Positions 17,894 to 28,863 of a stretch of 38,119 bases of DNA are shown here, piece after piece. The notes under the pieces were generated by a model, which did no database searches, had not been told where the DNA came from, and was given only the letters and a program-made list of their open reading frames with translations. Every line of letters starts with the position of its first letter. The first letter of the stretch is position 1. A program made the position numbers and the translations under genes. Origin of the DNA: Hofstenia miamia (lineage: Eukaryota > Xenacoelomorpha > Acoela > Hofsteniidae); NCBI GenBank assembly GCA_900660155.1, contig CABFPE010000432.1:509504-547622 (forward strand), in the 5' to 3' direction.

Positions 17894-18494
17894 CAGCTGT
17901 GGCCAAAAGTCTGGTATAAATGTAAATTAAACAATATAATCAATGTAAAAGTGTATATAAAAAGCATTAGAGTACAAATATTTCAAATATCTTGGATTAT
18001 CCTAGAGAATAGCTTAGAAAACACCAAATCAGTATCTAGTATGTTTTCCACGATTTTGGATCACCATTCTAAGTCTCTGGGGCATGATGGCTACTAGTTT
18101 TTTGCACACTTCTGGGGTGATCTCCGTGCACCACACTCGTCGTATTATTTGTTTCAGGTCATCCAAACTAGTTGGTTTATGGGCAGACACTTTGGTCTTG
18201 AGAATAGACCAAAGATTTTCTATTGGGTTTAAGTCTGGGCTTTTTCCGGGCCACGGACCAAGAATCTCAATATCTTGAGAGGTCAACCATTCTCTGACCA
18301 CCTTTGCGTTGTGGCAGGGTGCTCCATCATGCATAAAAATTGTGGTACGGCGTATGTTCATCATTGGTTTTAAATGGTCTTTCAACACATTCAGATAGTT
18401 ACCTGCTCTCATTGTATCACCTGTGAGTTCAAAATGACGTACGTACATAGTAAGTGAAATATGTACATTTATACCAGACTTTTGGCCACAGCTG
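17894..18494 (-). mobile_element. Internally deleted Tc1/mariner element, copy 2
   Basis: It has the same inverted ends (CAGCTGTGGCCAAAAGTCTG) and TA flanks (17892-17893 and 18495-18496) as copy 1, and lies in the same orientation. It is 601 bp and nearly identical to copy 1, with the same junction between the right inverted repeat and the transposase remnant. That implies both come from one already deleted, still mobilisable parent. Confidence 0.92.
18029..18448 (-). pseudogene. Tc1-like transposase, C-terminal half (copy 2)
   Basis: An uninterrupted 139-codon minus-strand frame starts M-Y-V-R-H-F-E-L-T-G-D-T. It includes F-M-H-D-G-A-P-C-H (second Asp) and S-P-D-L-N-P-I-E-N-L-W (Glu), again with 35 residues between them, and ends K-H-T-R-Y. 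The paired helix-turn-helix region and the first Asp are missing. It could be translated but would be catalytically dead. The 35-residue spacing recalls the described DD35E group of Tc1-like elements; that placement is an inference. Confidence 0.9.
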
Positions 18495-18887
18495 TATATT
18501 TAATTGAAGAGCATCTCAAATAATATTAGTATTTTTATATTTTTGCAGTGTTTGCAAAAGCTAAGGTATTCCATTTGCTTCTCTGTGTTCTGTACTTCTT
18601 CTTTGACATACATATTAGAATGAATCCTTTTCAGAATTCTGCTCTTCTATTTGCAAGTTCGTACAAATGTTTTTGGTTGCTTTACTATTTTGTCATTATG
18701 TTGGGAAGAAGAATTACGCGGAATCTGTAGCATGAACAATGAAATTCAATTACAAAATTTCAATTAGATTGAGATTATTAAATTAGGATTCAATTTAAAA
18801 ATGTGTGTAGTTTATAAAAAGTACAAATACATAAGTTTTAAAAAATTTTGGATCTGAAACAGATCCCATTCTATCTCTGCGACCCAC

Positions 18888-19240
18888 ATAACCGTATGCA
18901 GCCATTTTTAAGGCGGACTAAGAAACTTATTTATTGTTGGCCATAAATATTAGTAAGCTAATGCACATATTCCACAGCTTTTGTCTAGCATTCATGAGCC
19001 TCACTTGCAGGCTCATATACACGTTTAACCAGGGCTGGGTGTTGTGCACATGACACAGCCTGAGCTTGTCTGGCTTCCTGCTAATAACTGCTTCAGCCAC
19101 TAAAATAGTCTAGTAAATTAGAATAAAGCCATTCTCAACATTTGTTTTAGCTTAAAACCATAGCCAGTGTATGTACATGTTGTAGAACTTGAAAATGTTT
19201 CTATATTTTTATTGATGTTTGCTTGGTGACGTTTGATTTC
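18888..19240. other. Intergenic DNA, nothing recognised
   Basis: Moderately AT-rich DNA with no open frame, repeat end or splice structure that I could support. Confidence 0.5.
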
Positions 19241-19450
19241 TCATTCGAGGTGCGGTGATTATTAGCGCACACCTTGAAATGATCTATTTCCATTTCGTGA
19301 ACCAATCAATAACGTTCGGCTACGAATGTAGGATGCAATTTCAATGATTACACTTAATTTCGTAGTGTGCGTTAAAATGAACGCACACCTTGCTCTTTTA
19401 ATGTCTATTGAAGTGGGGATGTCGCAATACCTAGTTAGTGCGACATTCAC
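19241..19450. repeat. Hairpin-rich CGCAC repeat cluster
   Basis: GTGTGCGTT (19365-19373) pairs perfectly with AACGCACAC (19380-19388) across a 6-nt loop. ATGTCGCA (19419-19426) pairs with TGCGACAT (19439-19446) across 12 nt. CGCACACCTTG occurs twice, at 19266 and 19382. A third, imperfect GGTGCG/CGCACC fold spans about 19249-19273. The family is unknown. Confidence 0.6.
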
Positions 19451-19890
19451 GATTGAAGTAACTAGGACATCTTAATATGTCAGTGATATGATTGCTAAAC
19501 AAGATGATACATGTACTAGCCAATTAAACCAATGTATAGTTTATGGATCAAAACAATCGAAAAAAATACTTCAATTTTACCAAAATTGTAATTTAGACAT
19601 AGGTTTTATAAGAGTGTACTGAACGTATTGCGTTATAAAAATGGCAACTCAATTAGATGTGTTACCTGCGATTAAAAATTCGATTGAATAATTAATCAAA
19701 AATTACAAATTTATAAAAATATAGTGTAAAAATCAGTTTGATGCGGTACTAAATTTACTCAGTTCCCAAACAAGTGATAGGAAAAAATGCTCTAAAATAA
19801 TAAAAATTTCTTCGCCTACTTGATAGTAGATACTACGCATTCAGAATGCTATAACTCTATTGCTTATTCTATTTACTCTATGGTTATGCT
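19451..19890. other. AT-rich DNA before the palindrome arm
   Basis: No gene is seen. A 5' LTR of element A might extend here. The window ends at the mirror position of 19891, so the repeat boundary cannot be tested. Confidence 0.4.
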
Positions 19891-20454
19891 AACCCTGATA
19901 ATGCTAGATGGTGACCCACGACTGTTAAAGGAACCAGCCCTAGAAACTGTTATTAAACTTTTCTTGGTAAAATTCTTTGTGAAAATTTCAACACCTATTC
20001 AAAATTGTAAGTTATTCATTATTTGTAAAGCCTCATCAAATCTATTACTTACTAAACTGGACTACATTAACCCTTCGAAAAGAAGTGTCTTGCGTGGTTT
20101 TACTCTTTTATTTTACTATGGATTTATTACCACTACATACCCCTCTGTTATACCATTGAAGATACAATGATTAATTACACAGCTACTAATTTGAAAATAA
20201 AGCAGAACTTGTGGATCTTGTATTAAATCAAGCTGAACGTCTAAAAGAAATAGAATCTAAAATACAATCCCTGGAAAGCCAATAATTGATCATATCAAGC
20301 CAATCCCAAAGTGATATCAACTATGTCTCGCAAGAACAATTCTTCATCTTTGAGTATTCTATCAGAAACAACCTGAACGTATTTTGAAATAATATATTAG
20401 AAACTATTACCAATTTAATGAAACCAATGACTAACCTTAATCAAAATCCACCTG

Positions 20455-21340
20455 CAGCAGCCACCAACCCCTACCAAGATGCACATCATGGAAAAATCCC
20501 CCTCGTCACCACCACCAAGCCAGTTTGCATTCAGACCAATTATGCCTCCTGTAACATTGCCACTGGATGTCAGCCCACATGTGATCTTTGATGTGAAATC
20601 TAAAAACAGAACATCAATGTTACCAGATCAGCCATTAAAAACAGATTTCAAACTTGTTAAGATGCCACAGTACTTTACTGGAAAATTCCACATTAAGGGT
20701 CAGACATTCTGAGAATGGATAATTTTATTTGGAATTTATCTAGTACAACAACATGGCGCTAACAAAATGGCACCACACAGCTGCCACTATTCTCAAAGAA
20801 CAGAGCCCCTCAAGTTTATCTCAACCTCAATGCAATGGTAAAAACTGATTAGGATAAACAAGTTAGCACTATGAATGAGCAATTCAACAATGAATGTACA
20901 AGAAAACAATACTGGATGCAACTCTAATGATGCAAACTAGAAAAAGACGAGGATATAATAAACTGCATCTATAAAGTGGACTACCTTCTGCGCCTTTCTC
21001 AATGAAAAGAATGCTACTATGCACAAGATCTGTATTCTTATGTACATGCTGGCCTGCAAACTTGATGAAAACTAAATTCAAAAACAAGTGTGACATTGAT
21101 GATGACATTAACACACTAATAAAGAAAGCTGTAAACATTCAACTCACAATAGAAAACAATGAACAAATATACAGACAAAGAGGAAAACCACAGGTAGCCC
21201 CTCAAAAACATTGTACCTTTGTTAAAAAAGATGCTCTACAAAAAGCCATCAACGAAAAACCCAATGATTTTGCATTTGTCAGATGCCACCAATGTGGGGA
21301 AAGGGAAATCTCAAAAAAGATAGCAAGGCCATAGTTTATA
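20455..21340 (+). pseudogene. Element A gag-like region
   Basis: A proline-rich N-terminal stretch is followed by a basic region and a cysteine-rich patch where a nucleocapsid zinc knuckle would lie. The assignment comes mainly from its place before the protease. Fossil, broken. Confidence 0.5.
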
Positions 21341-21439
21341 TGATCAATGATGAAGGCTTCTACACATCAGAAGATTCAGACTGCCTTGGAAATTATCAAT
21401 ATAGTTACTATATATTAAATGAATAAGGGTTCTGGCCCC

Positions 21440-22000
21440 AAACCATGCCAAAGAGCTGTTGATCATAACAGATTTGCTGAAAAGGAACTTAATTCCCATT
21501 ACCATCAATAGCTGTACCATCAAAGCCACAGTTGACACTGGTGCTTTGATATCAATCATGGCTGACACATGTGCACAGAACATTGGTTGGACATGGGAAG
21601 ACAACTAAAACTGAATCTTAACTAATAAGCACCTCAGCAACTACATCAATGTGAAGGGTATAGTAAAAGACACATTACTGACAATTCAAAGCGTCAAATT
21701 TGACCAAGACGTCCACATAATCAACACACAAAATGAACCACTGCTCTACAGGTTAATACTAGGAAGAGACTTCCTCACAGAAAACAACTGCCTCATTGAT
21801 TATTCAAATCACACACTAATGATAAAGGAAAAAAAAAATGTTACAGTCTCACTTGCTACCAAGGGCACCAACATTTTGGAATTTCCTGTGGTGGAAAATT
21901 TTAAACTTGAGCCTTTTCACAGGAGACTCATAAAAATAATAGCTAAAAAAACTATGTCAGGAGAAGTCATCATTACAAACGCCCATGGAATACAATCTTG
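21440..22000 (+). pseudogene. Element A aspartic protease region
   Basis: It carries the V-D-T-G-A active-site motif near 21533 and an I-L-G-R-D-F-L segment, both typical of Ty3/gypsy proteases. Fossil, broken. Confidence 0.75.
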
Positions 22001-22194
22001 ACAAATAACAGTATTAAACAACCTTGCCACAATAAGAGACACCTACAGATTCACAGCAATACTCAATAACTCCAATAAACATGTCTCACTTTGAACTAAG
22101 GACATCACAATCACTGGAATCCCACTGGAAAAAATTGTGACAAATAATATACCAATTCTAATCTCAGATAAAGAAGATGGTCAAAAAATTAATT

Positions 22195-22850
22195 GATTTT
22201 AACTAGAGACTCACATCCTCACCTAACAGCAGAGGAAAGAAATACAATCAACAAGATACTAACCCAAAATGCAGCCATTTTCAACAATGACAAAAGCAGC
22301 ATCAGTAAAACCATTGGTGTTGAACACAGTATAGAGACTACATCTGATAAACCAATATGACAACCATTCAGATGAGTACCACCTCAAATGCAAGAACAAT
22401 ATACAAAGACAATATCTGATCTCCTCAACAACAGAATAAACAGAAGAAGTCAAAGTCTGTACTTGTCCCCAACAGTCTTTATCAAACAGGATGAAAAACA
22501 TCAATTGTTCATAGGCCTATGCAACACCCTGGCCATGTTCCAATGCTGCATCACAAAAATCTTGACAGATGCAAACTATCAAAAGGCATTTCTGCCTATA
22601 TCAACAACATTCTCATTGTTTCAGAAACTATTGATGAACATGCTGAACAACTAAACACAGCACTTAGCCTTCTCTTCAATGCTGGACTACACATTAATGC
22701 TAACAAATGTAATATTGCAAAGCACAAAGTAACTTTCCTTGACAGAAACATCACACCAGGAAAAATCACTATCAAAGACAATGCCAAACAACTAATCAAT
22801 GAGATACAAGCTTCTTGAACTATTACCACATTTTCATCCCTAAACTAGCA
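22195..22850 (+). pseudogene. Element A reverse transcriptase region
   Basis: Palm and thumb-type segments are visible, including I-N-N-I-L-I-V-S and G-L-H-I-N-A-N-K-C near 22600-22720. It lies between protease and RNase H. Fossil, broken. Confidence 0.7.
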
Positions 22851-22949
22851 GAGAAAACAGTTCACATTCCAAATCTCCTAAAAAAGAAGTACAAATTCAC
22901 ATGGACCTAGCAACACTAGAAAGAATTCAATCTATTAAAATTGGAAATG

Positions 22950-23350
22950 AAAAAATCCAATCACTGAATTCACCAACACCCAATGATCTTTGCATATTGG
23001 ACTTTGATGCAAGCACTGTAGAAATTGGTGCAACTCTGAGCCAGATTCAAAATGGAGAAAAAAATCTATCCAATGGTTTAGTTGGAAACTAAAACAAAGC
23101 CAACTCAACTACAGTGCAACCAAGCTAGTCAAATCTCTCAAGAAATTCCGCCACTTTCTGATTGGTGAAAAAACCTTTACAGTGTGAACAGACAATAGCA
23201 GCCAATGCTGGCTAAAGAAATATGCTGGAATCACTCTAACATAATAGTAAGATGGATAGAGTATCTAAACAACTTCTACTTCAAAATTGAACACTGAAAA
23301 GGAAAGCTGCATATCAATGCAGATATATGGACTACACTGCCACATTAATA
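22950..23350 (+). pseudogene. Element A RNase H region
   Basis: L-D-F-D-A-S opens an RNase H-like strand. K-K-F-R-H-F-L-I-G and an H-I-N-A-D-type connection to integrase follow. Fossil, broken. Confidence 0.65.
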
Positions 23351-23378
23351 ACACAACCTCAATAATGAAGAAGGAAAA

Positions 23379-24900
23379 GTGAGAGACTTTCATTTCATCC
23401 CAGCATGCCAATATAAAAGTCTAACAGACATAAATACTGATAGGAATGGCCACCTGATCATCACAGTCTTGTCTATAATGATAAAAGAGGAAATCACTGC
23501 TGAAGAAATAGAAACTGCTCAAAGAAACAACATCATTCTAAAACCAATTATGGAGAGTATGGCAACTCACTATTTCCACAAACATAACTGGAAAACAACA
23601 AAAAGCATAATCATTTACACCAGCTCAGCAACACAAAACTTGATCACACTGCCAGAATATTATAAACATGAAGTCATCAAAAAAATACATGAACAAGGTT
23701 ATAAAGGTGTATATCAAACAGAGCTCACAATACACNGGAAATCACTGCTGAAGAAATAGAAACTGCTCAAAGAAACAACATCATTCTAAAACCAATTATG
23801 GAGAGTATGGCAACTCACTATTTCCACAAACATAACTGGAAAACAACAAAAAGCATAATCATTTACACCAGCTCAGCAACACAAAACTTGATCACACTGC
23901 CAGAATATTATAAACATGAAGTCATCAAAAAAATACATGAACAAGGTTATAAAGGTGTATATCAAACAGAGCTCACAATACACAAAAACTTTATCACCAT
24001 ATACCTTCATTGCACAATCAAAGATGTAATCAACAAATGCCAATCCTGCATAGAATTAAACAAAAACAGATTTCCAGGACAATGAACTGAACTGAAAAAA
24101 ATCTTTGCAGATTACACCAACAAAATTGCTAATACTGACATTGAAAAACTTTCAAAAGATGAAGAGGGATACACATATGTCTTAGTTATGGTAGACCACT
24201 TCACCAAATACTGCAAAATGATTCTTCTAAAGAATAGTAAAGCACAAACCACCACTGAAGGGAAGCCATTGTAAACAATTGGATATGTGTGTTTGGTGCC
24301 ATACAACAACTAATCATGGACCAAGGCAAGCAGTTCAAAAGCCAACTTTCCCAAACTCTAACTAAAAAACTAGAAATTCTGCACACACACTCACAATAAT
24401 CAACCATCTGCAAGCTAATGCACTGTAGAACACATTAACCAAACACTACTAAAACTGATGAAAACAATAACTGCTCACATTGGAGAGAAATCCTGCTGAT
24501 GGTTAAGTACTATACAATACTTCCACACATTCAACTACATGTATTTCAAAATACAAAGCCATGTACAGCCATGAGGACCCAACACCAGTCTCAATGCTTT
24601 TTAAAGGCTACTGCAGCAAAATCAGTAACTATGTCAATGATCTCACTGCCAAACTAAATCTCATGCATGAATCAATGTGCACCCATGCAGAAAAAACTGA
24701 GGTCAGACAACAACAACAAATCAATGAGAAAATCTACAGTGAAACAGTGAACCTCACCAGATTGGAGACAAAGTATACATTCATGTGCCTGGCATCATCA
24801 CTGACAAAAAATAAGTATGTAACTCACCCTCAATTGGGAGAACCCACATACCATCTCTAAGGTCCTAAAAGGTCCTACCAATCAACAACTATGAATTAGA
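23379..24900 (+). pseudogene. Element A integrase region
   Basis: It has an H-H-C-C-type N-terminal segment (C-Q-S-C-I-E-L-N-K near 24040), a core-type V-M-V-D-H-F-T-K-Y near 24190 and a C-terminal tail at 24561-24860. The stretch contains the duplicated block around the single N at 23736. Fossil, broken. Confidence 0.75.
23489..23983 (+). repeat. 247-bp direct duplication flanking a single N (left arm)
   Basis: Units 23489-23735 and 23737-23983 read the same and are separated by one N at 23736. That is the pattern left when two overlapping contig ends are abutted without merging. Confidence 0.9.
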
Positions 24901-26390
24901 CTATAAAAGAATCACTCACATTCAGAACATCAAACATGTAGCATGTGACATAGAAAATGCTCAAATTTCTAACCTAAATGAATTTGAATTAATTAAAACA
25001 AATAACAGTGAATACTATCTTACCCTTTGAAAATGATTCTTTTTGATTAAAGTATAAATGCAAAAATTCTTTTCCTGTACAATCACTTACACAACCTAAA
25101 TGCAATGCTAAATTTAATTTTACTTATAAAGATTGTTCTATTAATATTGCAAGTTTGTCTTTAGATAACATTTCAGATGAAGTGTAAGGCTACTGTGACA
25201 AGTGCCAGGAGAACTACTCACAAGAGCACAGCTAATTTGCACTCCCTAAGTACACTTGTATCTGCCTGCAGGACATTCTCAGGCCCCTACAGTGTACTTG
25301 AATCTACCCTGGATGTCTCTAGGTGTAGGTCACTCTCAACCACTAACTACAAGAAACAAGACACAAGCTCATTTACTCCATCTTGAAAAAGGATGGGACT
25401 TCAACCTCACATTTGAAGATAACTGTAAAACACTGAATACTCACACCCATCTCTGGTCAATCATCCTCAACTACAAGTAGTCATCAAGATTCTTGCTTCC
25501 AAACTCTCCAACAACATATGTCAACAGTGGAAGGAGAACTACTTCATCTGTATTTCCTTGCTACAAGATGCAGCAGATATGTAACTCACAACAAGTTCTC
25601 AGAAGCAACACAAGACACAATTTCAAACATATTATTCATTGGTGAAAACAAAGTCTCTAGCTATGCAATAATGATCAATGCAAAAAACGCCTGAAAGTAA
25701 AAACAATAATATTCTATCCACCACACATTATGGAAAAGCTAAGCCATGAGGATCTAAAAAGCACAGTATTTGTCACCTTCAATGATAACCTTCTTCTTAA
25801 AAACTTATTGAAAGTGATCAAAAACAGAAACATTCAAATCAATAGAATACATAAATATCAATTGGGATTCATTCAACCTTGTCTACATGCTAAAAGCAGC
25901 TGACAAAGCTGATCCCAAAATGGTACAAAGAATTAACCTCATACTAGTTGAAGCCCATGCATTCAACATTAACATAAACTTCATCTACATCAACCAGGAG
26001 TCACTAATCCCAGACAACATCCTTGATTGAATTCTTTTGTGTAATACGGAAGAACACCCTTGCTAGAACAGCTGTGGAAAAAGATACCTCCATTACTAAG
26101 TTCATCCTCATTGATATACTGATGCACAGATTCATGCCTAAATACCACATAATAACAGAACACAATGCTACAAGCACAGAAATTTAAAGTAAGTGATCCC
26201 AAATTCATGTAGCATAATCAAAAGAATAATGCTGCTAAAAGAAGAAAGAAGATCAGATGATTATTCAAAACTAATATCAAATTATGATTATTAATTAAAA
26301 ACAATTTAAGTTTAATTATCAGATTATCTTTGTAAATGCGACAAAGTATTAACATAGCAAATTAGTACTTATTGTCAAATTTGACCAAAC
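24901..26390 (+). other. Unassigned stretch between integrase and polypurine tract of element A
   Basis: About 1.5 kb of short coding-like pieces with several cysteines, in the position where some Ty3/gypsy elements carry an envelope or extra ORF. No family is recognised, and it could equally be another repeat. The arms differ over 24974-25062. Confidence 0.35.
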
Positions 26391-26398
26391 AAAGGGGG
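26391..26398 (+). promoter_or_regulatory. Polypurine tract (left copy)
   Basis: AAAGGGGG followed by TG has the form of a retroelement polypurine tract abutting an LTR start. The mirror copy is at 31607-31614. Only about 55 bp separate it from gag-like coding of element B. Confidence 0.5.
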
Positions 26399-26453
26399 TG
26401 AATTTGCTTCCATTATTTTTAGCAATTTTTGGCAGACAAAATATTTTTCAATT

Positions 26454-27550
26454 TTGAATGACAGGTACTTTTTGGAAGTTAACCCAAAGGTAACAGCAAT
26501 GCACAAAATGATAATCAAACAGAGGGAAGAAAGGAGCTTACAAGTGTCACCCATGAACTTTAAAAAACACTTCAGAGAAATGGAGGAAGAAGAGAAAAGG
26601 AAGATCATCAATGAGATAACAAGAGTGGTGACAAATCAACTCACAACTAGTGAACAAATGAATAGACAAAGGAAACCAGTCTATGAAAATAGCCACAATG
26701 ACACAATACCTTGTAAGGCAACTCTGCCAAAATTCAATGGGAAGGTGGACAGCTATAACCCGACATTTCTGGAATGGCTGCAAATGTTAGAGATCATGAT
26801 GGCAGAGATGAAAGTGAACAAAAGGGCAGCAGCTGCAAGGTTACCACTATATCTAATAAGGGCGGCATCCCAACATTACTTTCTTCTGGATGCAGATACA
26901 AAATGAGACTATAATTTGCTAAACAAAGATTTTGTAGATTACTATGAAAATAAGAGTTTCAAAAATGAATACCAAATCATATTAAATTCAACAAAGATGC
27001 AAAAGACAGATGATATCCAAAACTATATCCAACAGATGGAATGATTATTGACACTTAGCTTGAGGGGAAATATGTATTAAAAGTATGATGTTTTTTCTCA
27101 CATTTGTAAGGGCATGCCAGAGGACATCCATATGCAATTCTAAATCAAGTGTGACATAGATGACAAGTTGGAGAAGATGATCAGGAAAGCTGTAGACATA
27201 CAGGCAAAAATAGAGAATAATGCTGCATCTACAAGAAAGGAATATGGAATAAGGAGAAACCAACAGAATGGTGAAATAGCTACAAACTACAAACAGGGAA
27301 CACCAAAATGTACAAGGAAAAGAAGTTGGAGAAATTCATCAACAGAAAAAACAAGGATAGGAAATTAAAGAAAGAGAGAGAAAGAGACATAAAGTGCTAT
27401 GCTTGTGGACAGAAGGGGCACAGAAAGGATGAATGTAGAACACAAATTAATATGATCAGAGAGGAAAAAGCATATTATGATGACAAAGACATAATCAAAT
27501 CTGAATCAGAATTGGTAGAGGACCCCCAAACAGACAAAGAATCAGAAAAC
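26454..27550 (+). pseudogene. Element B gag with zinc knuckle, left copy
   Basis: A charged N-terminus is followed by L-P-K-F-N-G-K with W-L-Q-M-L, a gag-type segment. A C-x2-C-x4-H-x4-C nucleocapsid knuckle lies at 27395-27436. Fossil, broken. Confidence 0.75.
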
Positions 27551-27561
27551 TAGTCAGAGCT

Positions 27562-27960
27562 TTGACTCTAAAAAACCAAGCACCTATAATGATCATGACG
27601 AACTTGGACAACATTAACATGATAAAGATAATGATAAATGGAATTTTAACAAAGGCAACAATCAACATGGGAGCAGCAACATCAATAATAACAGATGAGT
27701 GCTCAACAAACTTGGGATTCAAACAAGAAGATTTACAATGTTTGAGCAAAAGACTAATTAATGCATCTGGAGAGTACATAGACACAAAAGGCAAGATCAA
27801 GGCAGTACAAATTAGAATAGCAAATACAACCTTTGAACAAACACTAGTAGTAATAGACACCCATAACAACTTACTGCCTTATGAGGTGATACTAGAGGAT
27901 GATTTCCTGACAAAGAATGAATGTGTAATAAATTATGCTGACAGAATGATCAAAGTATGA
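27562..27960 (+). pseudogene. Element B protease region, left copy
   Basis: A 132-codon open stretch with an aspartic-protease-like fold order (A-T-I-N-M-G-A-A-T-S-I, later V-I-L-E-D-D-F-L). The mirror copy lies at about 30122-30500. It belongs to a broken fossil. Confidence 0.65.
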
Positions 27961-28249
27961 GAAGAGGAAATCAAAATCTAAGAGCAAGAAGGATAACCAT
28001 CAACAATAATCTTCAAACTGGAGGAAGATATAAAGCTGCAACCATATCAATGGAGAATGCACAGAGTGAAAACAGAAGAGACAATAATGGCAGATATAAT
28101 GATTTATAACATCAAAGGGATCAATTCAATATCAACATTCATTTCTGGCAGCCCCTCGTACTCTGTGTGTAGTAGAAATTGAAACTGTAAGGTCCCAATA
28201 CTAAATGCAACAAATCGTAATATCAATGTGCAGAAAACAAATGTAAGAA

Positions 28250-28827
28250 TACATATGCAGTGTCCCTCTTCAGTATTTGATTGTGAAAGTGAAGTCATTT
28301 AGGTATTCAATCCATTTTGACACTATTCCTGATTTGTCACCTGAAAACAGTTTGAGGCATGCCAATCCACTGTTGTTGGTACAGACCCTGAACTGCTGTC
28401 CTATTAAGAAGTGCCTAAATTTCTTGATGCTCTTGATCAGAGCCACCATCTCTAATTTTGTTGACCTGTAGTTCTCTTTGCTTGATTTGAACTTGCAACT
28501 AAAGAACTGTATGGGTACCTCCCTGCTATCCTTTAGTTGTCCCAGCATTGCTCTGATCACTACCTTACTGGCGTCACAGTCTAGTATAAGTGTTTCATTG
28601 TAGTTGGGCGTGTTCAATGATAGCAACTTTGCTAGTTCTTCTTTTATCTTGTCTAGCTCCTCATGCTTCTGCCATGTCCATATAAATGGTACTGACTTCC
28701 TCATCAGCCATGTCATCTTGGTAGTCTTCCCAGTGATGTTGGGGATAAAAGTGCTGTAATAATTGAAGAAACCCATTATTCTTTGGATGTCCTTATTGTT
28801 GTTTGGTTTCTCTATTCTTCTAATCAT
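28250..28827 (-). pseudogene. Element B reverse transcriptase connection and RNase H
   Basis: A long minus-strand open stretch with G-F-F-N-Y-Y-S-T-F-I-P-N (post-thumb motif of Ty3/gypsy), then L-I-L-D-C-D-A-S and K-K-F-R-H-F-L-I-G of RNase H. It is the best-preserved pol segment in the window and lies in the spacer between the arms. Part of a broken fossil. Confidence 0.85.
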
Positions 28828-28863
28828 GTCTCTTGCATTGTCCTTTATACATATTCACCCTTT

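Larger units (their letters stand above)
14337..18879. mobile_element. hAT-like element (about 4.5 kb with a gap) with other transposons inside it
   Basis: The ends are CAGATATGGAATCGGATCC at 14337 and the inverted CAGAGATAGAATGGGATCT ending at 18879. They align without gaps at 15 of 19 positions. The flanking 8-mers TGACCCAC (14329-14336) and CGACCCAC (18880-18887) agree at 7 of 8. GGATCCGATCCG-type subterminal repeats follow the left end (14350-14420), with GGATCTGAAACAGATCC before the right. No transposase is clear, though a C-x2-C segment on the minus strand near 18560 could be a BED-finger trace. The interior holds two Tc1-like elements, a LINE fragment, a 5S-like stretch and a 1,000-N gap. 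Confidence 0.6.
19891..26398 (+). mobile_element. Ty3/gypsy-type retroelement fossil A, left copy
   Basis: The parts are in Ty3/gypsy order: gag-like, aspartic protease, reverse transcriptase, RNase H, integrase, then an unassigned stretch to a polypurine tract. It is clearly broken, with of the order of ten or more interruptions. No LTR pair was identified. A TGGTGACCC motif at 19909 could be a primer-binding site, with low confidence. Its age cannot be read from the mirror copy, because the outer arms look identical, possibly through assembly. Confidence 0.8.
19891..28246 (+). repeat. Left arm of a giant inverted repeat
   Basis: This segment is the reverse complement of 29846-38119. Mirror coordinates sum to 58010 from 19891 to 24973 with no indel or difference seen in the parts compared. 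They then sum to about 58005 and later 58082 with visible substitutions and indels. The arm may extend further, because the right arm reaches the window edge. Confidence 0.95.
26399..28246 (+). mobile_element. Ty3/gypsy-type retroelement fossil B, left copy (5' part)
   Basis: It carries gag-like (26454-27550) and protease (27562-27960) regions and ends where the palindrome spacer begins. It is related to element A but clearly distinct from it. It is broken, with several interruptions. It differs from its mirror copy by a few substitutions and indels, suggesting modest age. Confidence 0.8.

Noticed and set aside
19909-19920. TGGTGACCCACG as a definite primer-binding site
   Set aside because: No LTR end (CA) directly precedes it and no LTR pair was found, so it is kept only as a low-confidence remark.
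21344-21604. Minus-strand frame over the protease region
   Set aside because: Antisense shadow; the plus strand carries the V-D-T-G-A motif.
28270-28471. Plus-strand frames over 28277-29978 as genes
   Set aside because: They are antisense shadows of the minus-strand element B pol region.
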